From Desulfobacterales bacterium (GTDB taxonomy: Bacteria > Desulfobacterota > Desulfobacteria > Desulfobacterales > C00003106), in the NCBI GenBank assembly GCA_030613165.1, contig JAUWMN010000020.1, positions 1-11,783 on the forward strand: a stretch of 11,783 nt of DNA, in the 5' to 3' direction. The translations under genes were made by a program, and so were the position numbers. Shown here one piece after another: positions 7,883-11,783 of the stretch (position 1 is its first letter; every line of letters begins with the position of its first letter). Below the pieces are notes generated by a model that was not told the DNA's origin, searched no databases, and saw nothing but the letters and a program-made list of their open reading frames with translations.

Positions 7883-8941
7883 ATGGCAAAGATTGATTTT
7901 GGCGGAGTTGTAGAAGATGTTGTTCTGTTGGAAGAGTTTCCCCTGAAAAAGGCTCAAGAAGTGCTGGCGAATGAGACAGTCGCTATTCTTGGATATGGCG
8001 TTCAGGGTCCCGCGCAGTCCTTGAATATGAGAGATAACGGCATAAGTGTTATTATAGGCCAAAGGAAGGAAGAGAAAATATTCTGGGACAAAGCAGTTAA
8101 TGATGGCTTCATACCGGGGGAAACCCTCTTTTCAGTGGAAGAGGCGGCTGAAAGAGGAACGATTATCCAGATGCTGATTTCCGATGCGGGACAGATGGCT
8201 GTATGGCCGAAGATCAAGGGGTATATGAAAGAAGGAGACGCCCTTTATTTTTCGCACGGCTTTTCCATCGTATATAAAGATCAGACAAATGTTATACCGC
8301 CGGATAATATAGACGTTATTATGGTCGCGCCTAAAGGCTCCGGGGCCTCGGTAAGAACAAACTTTCTTGACGGGAGCGGGATAAATTCGAGCTATGCTAT
8401 TTTCCAGGACTATACCGGAAGGGCCACAGAGAGGACCCTTGCCGTTGGAATCGCCATCGGATCCGGGTATCTCTTCCCAACAACCTTTGAACAAGAGGTT
8501 CATAGCGATTTGACCGGCGAGCGCGGCGTCTTGATGGGATGCATGGCAGGAGTCATGGAAGCCCAGTACAATGTGCTTCGCAAGCATGGCCACAGCCCGA
8601 GCGAGGCGTTTAATGAGACGGTTGAGGAGCTTACCCAGAGCCTGATACGCTTGGTGGGTCAAAATGGCATGGACTGGATGTATGCCAATTGCAGCACCAC
8701 CGCGCAGCGGGGAGCGCTTGATTGGAAACCGAGGTTCAGGGACGCGGTGGCCCCTTTATTCGATGAGCTCTACGATCGAGTGGTTTCCGGCGAAGAGACA
8801 AAGATCGTGCTGGAAGCAAACAGCAGGCCCGATTACATGGAGCGGCTTGGCAAAGAGTTAAAAGAGATCAGAGAGTCTGAAATGTGGAAAGCCGGGGCCG
8901 CTGTTCGCGCGCTCAGGCCGGAGAACAGGAAGAAAAAGTAA
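7883..8941 (+). CDS. ilvC: Ketol-acid reductoisomerase, Bacteroidetes/fungal-like class I form
   Basis: KARI isomerises and reduces acetolactate and acetohydroxybutyrate to dihydroxy acids with NAD(P)H and Mg2+. At 352 residues it is a class I enzyme. The Rossmann motif GYGVQG is at 37-42. YFSHGF, VAPKGSG, SDLTGERGVLMG (metal-binding Asp and Glu) and CSTTAQRGALDW follow. It differs from the common bacterial type: it begins FGGVVEDVVLLEEFPLKKA, and has RDNG, NETVEELTQSL and a RALRPEN tail, features I recall from yeast Ilv5 and Bacteroidetes enzymes. The cofactor loop after G59-Q60-R61 reads KEEKIFW (62-68), with glutamates and no serine, which may change NADPH/NADH preference. ATG at 7883 follows AAGGGAG (7868-7874) by 8 nt. 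It is the last gene of the operon. Confidence 0.96.
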   Translation: MAKIDFGGVVEDVVLLEEFPLKKAQEVLANETVAILGYGVQGPAQSLNMRDNGISVIIGQRKEEKIFWDKAVNDGFIPGETLFSVEEAAERGTIIQMLISDAGQMAVWPKIKGYMKEGDALYFSHGFSIVYKDQTNVIPPDNIDVIMVAPKGSGASVRTNFLDGSGINSSYAIFQDYTGRATERTLAVGIAIGSGYLFPTTFEQEVHSDLTGERGVLMGCMAGVMEAQYNVLRKHGHSPSEAFNETVEELTQSLIRLVGQNGMDWMYANCSTTAQRGALDWKPRFRDAVAPLFDELYDRVVSGEETKIVLEANSRPDYMERLGKELKEIRESEMWKAGAAVRALRPENRKKK

Positions 8942-9000
8942 CAGCACTGCGAGATCTTGATAGTATTTATGGTATTATTGGTTGTTAGTATGAATATAAC

Positions 9001-9055
9001 GTTGCGAGTTACGGGTTGCGAGTTAAGCAAGGGAAAAAAACCCGTAACTCGCAAC
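9001..9055. repeat. 17-bp perfect inverted repeat with nested direct repeats
   Basis: GTTGCGAGTTACGGGTT at 9001-9017 is the exact reverse complement of 9039-9055, with a 21-nt loop. Inside, the 11-mer GTTGCGAGTTA occurs at 9001-9011 and again at 9015-9025, and its complement at 9045-9055; CGTAAC also recurs at 9043-9048 and 9057-9062. It sits between the convergent ilvC and the signalling cluster. The right arm is followed by ACGTAACTAATT, not by a T-tract, and the minus strand also lacks a stem followed by a U-run, so it is not a typical intrinsic terminator, though the hairpin could protect mRNA 3' ends. The pattern looks like a dispersed intergenic repeat. Confidence 0.75.
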
Positions 9056-9092
9056 ACGTAACTAATTGGCCAAGGTATTCTATAAAATAGTT

Positions 9093-9109
9093 ATCTGCGA
9101 AAATCTGCG
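9093..9109. repeat. Short direct repeat of ATCTGCG
   Basis: ATCTGCG occurs at 9093-9099 and 9103-9109, separated by AAA, just after the inverted repeat and before the end of the diguanylate cyclase gene. It may belong to the same composite intergenic repeat. Two 7-bp copies alone are weak evidence. Confidence 0.4.
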
Positions 9110-9119
9110 TCCTAAAAAT

Positions 9120-10034
9120 TCATTCCGGACAATACATCTCCACCCGATTCCTTCCATTGTTTTTAGCCGTGTATAACGCTTTGTCGGCAGATTCGACCAG
9201 GTCCTTGGACGTCTCTATGGTCTCGTGAGGAAAACAGGCGAGCCCGAGACTAATGGTAATCTGAAGCTGATTATTGTCTACTTCGAAGTCATATGATTCA
9301 ACAGTCTTTCTTAACCGCTCTGCCGTCTCTCTCGCCGTTGTAAAATTTGTGTGAGGGAGAATTAATGCGAATTCTTCTCCGCCATAGCGAGCCGCCATAT
9401 CACTGTCCCTGACGATTTTTAAAAGGAGCTCCCCAAGGGTCTTTAATATGACGTCGCCGGTTTGATGGCCGTATGTATCGTTAAAGTGTTTGAAGTGATC
9501 GATATCAACAAGGACAAAAGAAAGGGTTAGATCATACCTTTTGGCACGGTCTATTTCTTTAAGAAGCTGTTCTTGTAGATAACGATGGTTGTATAGATTG
9601 GTAAGCCCGTCCTTATTCGCCAGTTCTTGAAGCTGCCTATTTTTTTCCTGAAGGGCTTCATGGAGTTCCTTGACACGAAGTTGGGTATTGACCCGGGCAA
9701 CTAACTCCCCCGCATCAAAAGGTTTGGTGACATAATCTACGGCGCCTAAATTCAATCCCTTAATTTTGTCTTCTGTCTCATCCTTTGAAGTTAGCATAAT
9801 TACGGGGATATCATGAGTTTTTTCGTCAGCCTTTATTCTTTTGCAGACTTCATATCCGTCCATACCGGGCATAACCACATCGAGTAAAACAAGATCCGGC
9901 TTTTCCCCAGAGAGCATTTCAAGCGCTTCACCGCCATTTTGGGCATAAGAGACCGCGTGTCCCTCATTTGAAAGAATACTTTTTCCGAACTCCATGATAA
10001 GCTTGCTATCATCAACAAGTAAAATTTTTGCCAT
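9120..10034 (-). CDS. Response regulator with GGDEF diguanylate cyclase output (PleD/WspR-like)
   Basis: This two-domain protein is expected to make cyclic-di-GMP from two GTP when its receiver is phosphorylated. The receiver (about 2-120) has acidic D8-D9, phospho-acceptor D52 in LLDVVMPGMDG, and K104-P105. A Glu/Leu-rich helix (about 120-140) links to the GGDEF domain (142-300), which has DGLTNLYNHR, an intact active site GGEEF (218-222), and an RxxD inhibitory site (RDSD, 209-212) exactly five residues before it, so product inhibition is likely. I chose the ATG at 10034, giving MAKILLVDDS with GAGGA placed well upstream; a GTG four codons earlier is in frame but overlaps that ribosome-binding site. 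It overlaps the end of cheB by 23 nt, so it is coupled to the chemotaxis genes. Confidence 0.95.
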   Translation of the reverse strand: MAKILLVDDSKLIMEFGKSILSNEGHAVSYAQNGGEALEMLSGEKPDLVLLDVVMPGMDGYEVCKRIKADEKTHDIPVIMLTSKDETEDKIKGLNLGAVDYVTKPFDAGELVARVNTQLRVKELHEALQEKNRQLQELANKDGLTNLYNHRYLQEQLLKEIDRAKRYDLTLSFVLVDIDHFKHFNDTYGHQTGDVILKTLGELLLKIVRDSDMAARYGGEEFALILPHTNFTTARETAERLRKTVESYDFEVDNNQLQITISLGLACFPHETIETSKDLVESADKALYTAKNNGRNRVEMYCPE

Positions 10035-11082
10035 TAAGTTCCTCACTGTTTGTAGAAAGCAAATTTAAAACAATTGCTTTGGGAATCTCTTCCAGAGACA
10101 TGACTTCAATGGCAGCGTTTAATTCAATCGCTGTTTTAGGCATCCCAAAAACCACGGAACTCTCACGATCCTGTGCGATAGTATGAGCCCCGCACCTTTT
10201 TAGGGTCAACATTCCCTGTGCCCCATCTCGTCCCATGCCGGTTAAAAGGACTGCGATCGCTTTCTTCCCGGCGGAAACAGCAGTAGAAGAAAAGAGAATG
10301 TCTATTGAAGGCGCATAGAGATCGGCAGAAATTGCTTTTTCAATAGTTACAAAATAACCTCCAGCATCTTTTTTAATGTGTAATTGCCGTGGTGCCGGTG
10401 CGATCAACGCCAGGCCAGGTCGAACCCGGTCATTGTGTTTTGCTTCCTTAACCTGTACTGTAGCGGTCTTGTTCAGTCTTTCAGTAAGAGAGGGGATGTA
10501 TTTTCCGGGAATGTGTTGCGCAATGATAATACCGCTGATCGTGGGCGGAACATTCTGTAAGATATGTTGGAGCGCCTGAATCCCGCCTGTGGAAGCGCCA
10601 ATAACAATAAAGCGATCCTTGGGGAACGTGGCATGATAATCGAGTTGGTTGGAAGAAAGAGCTGGAACCGCCTTCACCTTATAATAAGTTGCTTCCTTTA
10701 CCTTGGTAATGATTTCCTTGCTTAATTTTTTCAACCCGGTGTTGGGATCTTCTGATGGCTTTGCTATAAAATCGACAGCGCCTATAGCTAATGCCTCTAT
10801 AGTCAGGTCACTATTCTGCTTGGTGTAGGAGCTGATCATAATTACAGGCAGGGGCTTGTGTTGCAGAAGCCTCTTTAAAAAATCGATCCCATTCATGCGG
10901 GGCATCTCTACATCAAGGGTAATGACATCGGGATTTAGGGTAAGGATCTTGTCTGTTGCTTCATAGGGATCGGATGCCGTTCCAACAACTTCTATCGCTT
11001 TGTCCCGGGACAGTATATCCGTTAAAACATATCTTACTACTTTCGAGTCATCAACAATCAGAACTTTCTTGGGTTGTGGCAT
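10012..11082 (-). CDS. cheB: Chemoreceptor glutamate methylesterase / response regulator CheB
   Basis: CheB removes methyl groups from chemoreceptor glutamates when phosphorylated by CheA, resetting receptor sensitivity; some family members also deamidate glutamines. At 356 residues it has the standard two-domain form. The receiver (about 5-125) has D11-D12, phospho-acceptor D57 in TLDVEMPRMNG and K108-P109. The C-terminal methylesterase (about 157-345) has the catalytic triad: S164 in GASTGG, H190 in AQHIP and D286 in LLTGMGRDGA. No pentapeptide receptor tether is seen at the C-terminus. It starts 3 nt after the cheD stop, with only a weak Shine-Dalgarno, and its end overlaps the REC-GGDEF gene. 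Loss of the triad or the receiver is not apparent, so it should be active. Confidence 0.97.
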   Translation of the reverse strand: MPQPKKVLIVDDSKVVRYVLTDILSRDKAIEVVGTASDPYEATDKILTLNPDVITLDVEMPRMNGIDFLKRLLQHKPLPVIMISSYTKQNSDLTIEALAIGAVDFIAKPSEDPNTGLKKLSKEIITKVKEATYYKVKAVPALSSNQLDYHATFPKDRFIVIGASTGGIQALQHILQNVPPTISGIIIAQHIPGKYIPSLTERLNKTATVQVKEAKHNDRVRPGLALIAPAPRQLHIKKDAGGYFVTIEKAISADLYAPSIDILFSSTAVSAGKKAIAVLLTGMGRDGAQGMLTLKRCGAHTIAQDRESSVVFGMPKTAIELNAAIEVMSLEEIPKAIVLNLLSTNSEELNGKNFTC

Positions 11083-11085
11083 ATC

Positions 11086-11676
11086 TTAAATATCAAACCT
11101 ATCAGAGTCTGAATCCTCGGCTTTTGTTCTTAATAGATTTTTTTTATAGCGAAGTTCTTCCTGGATAACTTCTGATTGTTGTGTTCCAATCAACTTTTTC
11201 GCGAGAACTTTTCCTGTATCCGTAAAAAAGAAGATTTTTCTTCCAACAGTGCCTCCTACATCCATAGTCAACAAGGGGATTTGTTCCATCGCTAAAAATT
11301 TTTTGGAAAATTGGATGTTTGAATATGGAATATCACCCTCTGTCTTGCGAAAATGTAATACGTTGCCTCCCCCAAAAATCTTGGCTCTTAGATGTTTTCT
11401 TTCCGCTCCCAGCGTTAGGAGATCTCCTATTAGTAGTTCCATGGCGTACATGCCATAACGTCCTGTCTTGGTATAAATAAAATTGTCTGGGTCGATCTGG
11501 CTCGGAAGCATAAAATGATTCATGCCACCGATCTTGTTTTGTATGTCGAAGATGCATGCTGATATACAAGACCCCAGAATGGTGGAGATAATCACCGGAT
11601 CTTTACTTGCGAAATATTCACCAGGCGTTAAGGTTAAAACACGCCTGTTAAATCGGCGACTGTAATTTCTGCGCAT
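11086..11676 (-). CDS. cheD: Chemoreceptor glutamine deamidase CheD
   Basis: CheD deamidates chemoreceptor glutamines to glutamate, creating methylation sites, and in some systems binds the CheC phosphatase. The 196-residue length is within the family range, with a basic N-terminal stretch and a charged C-terminal tail. The catalytic Cys lies in LGSCISACIFD (C37) and the His in GGMNHFMLP (H54), 17 residues apart as in characterised CheD. AKIFGGGNVL is the second conserved block and TVGRKIFFFTDTGKV the C-terminal strand region. The residue six before Cys, Thr in Thermotoga CheD, is Ser here (S31), with Thr next to it (T32). The ATG at 11676 follows AGGA by 9 nt. It overlaps the upstream CheW-like frame by 29 nt and is 3 nt from cheB. 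Confidence 0.95.
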   Translation of the reverse strand: MRRNYSRRFNRRVLTLTPGEYFASKDPVIISTILGSCISACIFDIQNKIGGMNHFMLPSQIDPDNFIYTKTGRYGMYAMELLIGDLLTLGAERKHLRAKIFGGGNVLHFRKTEGDIPYSNIQFSKKFLAMEQIPLLTMDVGGTVGRKIFFFTDTGKVLAKKLIGTQQSEVIQEELRYKKNLLRTKAEDSDSDRFDI

Positions 11677-11782
11677 CTGGTCTATTCCTGGTTAACCCTG
11701 GACAGGAAGAATCTGTTATATCAGGTGCCTCTTGATCGAAAAAGATTTGTTCTGTATCGAGAATCACAATAAGTCTTGATCC
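11648..11782 (-). CDS. cheW: CheW-like protein, C-terminal fragment cut by the window edge
   Basis: Reading the minus strand from 11782 gives 44 codons before a TAA at 11650-11648. The visible start GSRLIVILDTEQIFF matches the last beta-strand and helix of the CheW domain (usual form G-x-RLIxxLDLDxLL). A tail of about 28 residues, with no known motif, follows. CheW couples chemoreceptors to the CheA kinase at the inner membrane. Because the domain ends the protein and sits next to cheD-cheB, a CheW adaptor is most likely; the C-terminal domain of CheA is possible. The end overlaps the cheD start by 29 nt in another frame. Only the last part of the gene is in view, so the assignment rests on a short match plus context. 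Confidence 0.65.
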   Translation of the reverse strand, partial: GSRLIVILDTEQIFFDQEAPDITDSSCPGLTRNRPDAQKLQSPI

Positions 11783-11783
11783 C

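Larger units (their letters stand above)
8942..9119. other. Convergent intergenic gap
   Basis: These 178 bp separate the 3' end of the ilv operon from the 3' end of the chemotaxis cluster. The left 60 bp are AT-rich and featureless to me; the rest holds the inverted and direct repeats listed separately. No open frame, RNA gene or classic stem-plus-T-run terminator is seen, though transcripts from both sides must end here or read into each other. Confidence 0.7.

Noticed and set aside
9001..9062. Rho-independent terminator for the ilv operon
   Set aside because: The stem is strong, but neither strand has a T-run after the stem and the loop is 21 nt long.
9079..9090. TATAAAAT as a -10 promoter element
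   Set aside because: It lies between converging gene ends with no -35 partner and no gene downstream on the same strand.
9001..9110. CRISPR array
   Set aside because: The repeats are 7-17 bp, irregularly spaced and partly inverted, with no spacer pattern and no cas genes.
9120..10046. Diguanylate cyclase starting at the GTG at 10046
   Set aside because: This GTG overlaps the GAGGA that serves the ATG at 10034, and the receiver domain begins naturally at MAKILLVDDS.

Overview
The window holds two gene blocks that converge on a short repeat-bearing gap near position 9000. The layout and protein families suggest an anaerobic or facultatively anaerobic, motile, Gram-negative-type bacterium from a poorly cultured lineage. 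The clues are a CooC-type nickel-insertion ATPase normally tied to carbon monoxide dehydrogenase, isoleucine synthesis by the citramalate route, a KARI of the Bacteroidetes/fungal-like type, a CheD-containing chemotaxis cluster, and dispersed-looking intergenic repeats. I cannot name the phylum from the sequence; Omnitrophota, Planctomycetes relatives or Desulfobacterota-like groups are guesses.

Positions 1-2260, plus strand: the 3' part of a cooC-like gene overlaps recN (double-strand break repair SMC-like ATPase) by 11 bp. Positions 2257-2351 hold a perfect -35 hexamer with a weak -10, and a tiny Val/Leu-rich open frame with a good Shine-Dalgarno just ahead of cimA.

Positions 2352-8941, plus strand: a five-gene branched-chain amino acid operon, cimA-ilvD-ilvB-ilvN-ilvC. 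CimA makes (R)-citramalate from pyruvate and acetyl-CoA, feeding 2-oxobutanoate synthesis without threonine. IlvBN, IlvC and IlvD then carry out the shared valine/isoleucine steps. Two points stand out. ilvB appears to start at an ATT codon, so its N-terminus is nine residues longer than the first ATG gives. IlvC is not the common bacterial KARI: it resembles the yeast Ilv5/Bacteroidetes form and has an altered, acidic cofactor-specificity loop.

Positions 8942-9119: a convergent intergenic gap with a 17-bp perfect inverted repeat, nested direct repeats and a short tandem repeat. No convincing intrinsic terminator is seen.

Positions 9120-11783, minus strand (transcribed from the right edge leftwards): the C-terminal tail of a CheW-like protein, then cheD, cheB and a REC-GGDEF diguanylate cyclase response regulator. 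They overlap or nearly touch, so they look translationally coupled and link receptor adaptation to cyclic-di-GMP output. I found no RNA genes, insertion sequences, CRISPR arrays or origins. Most of the window is recognisable housekeeping and signalling sequence, and I see no clearly new multi-gene system.
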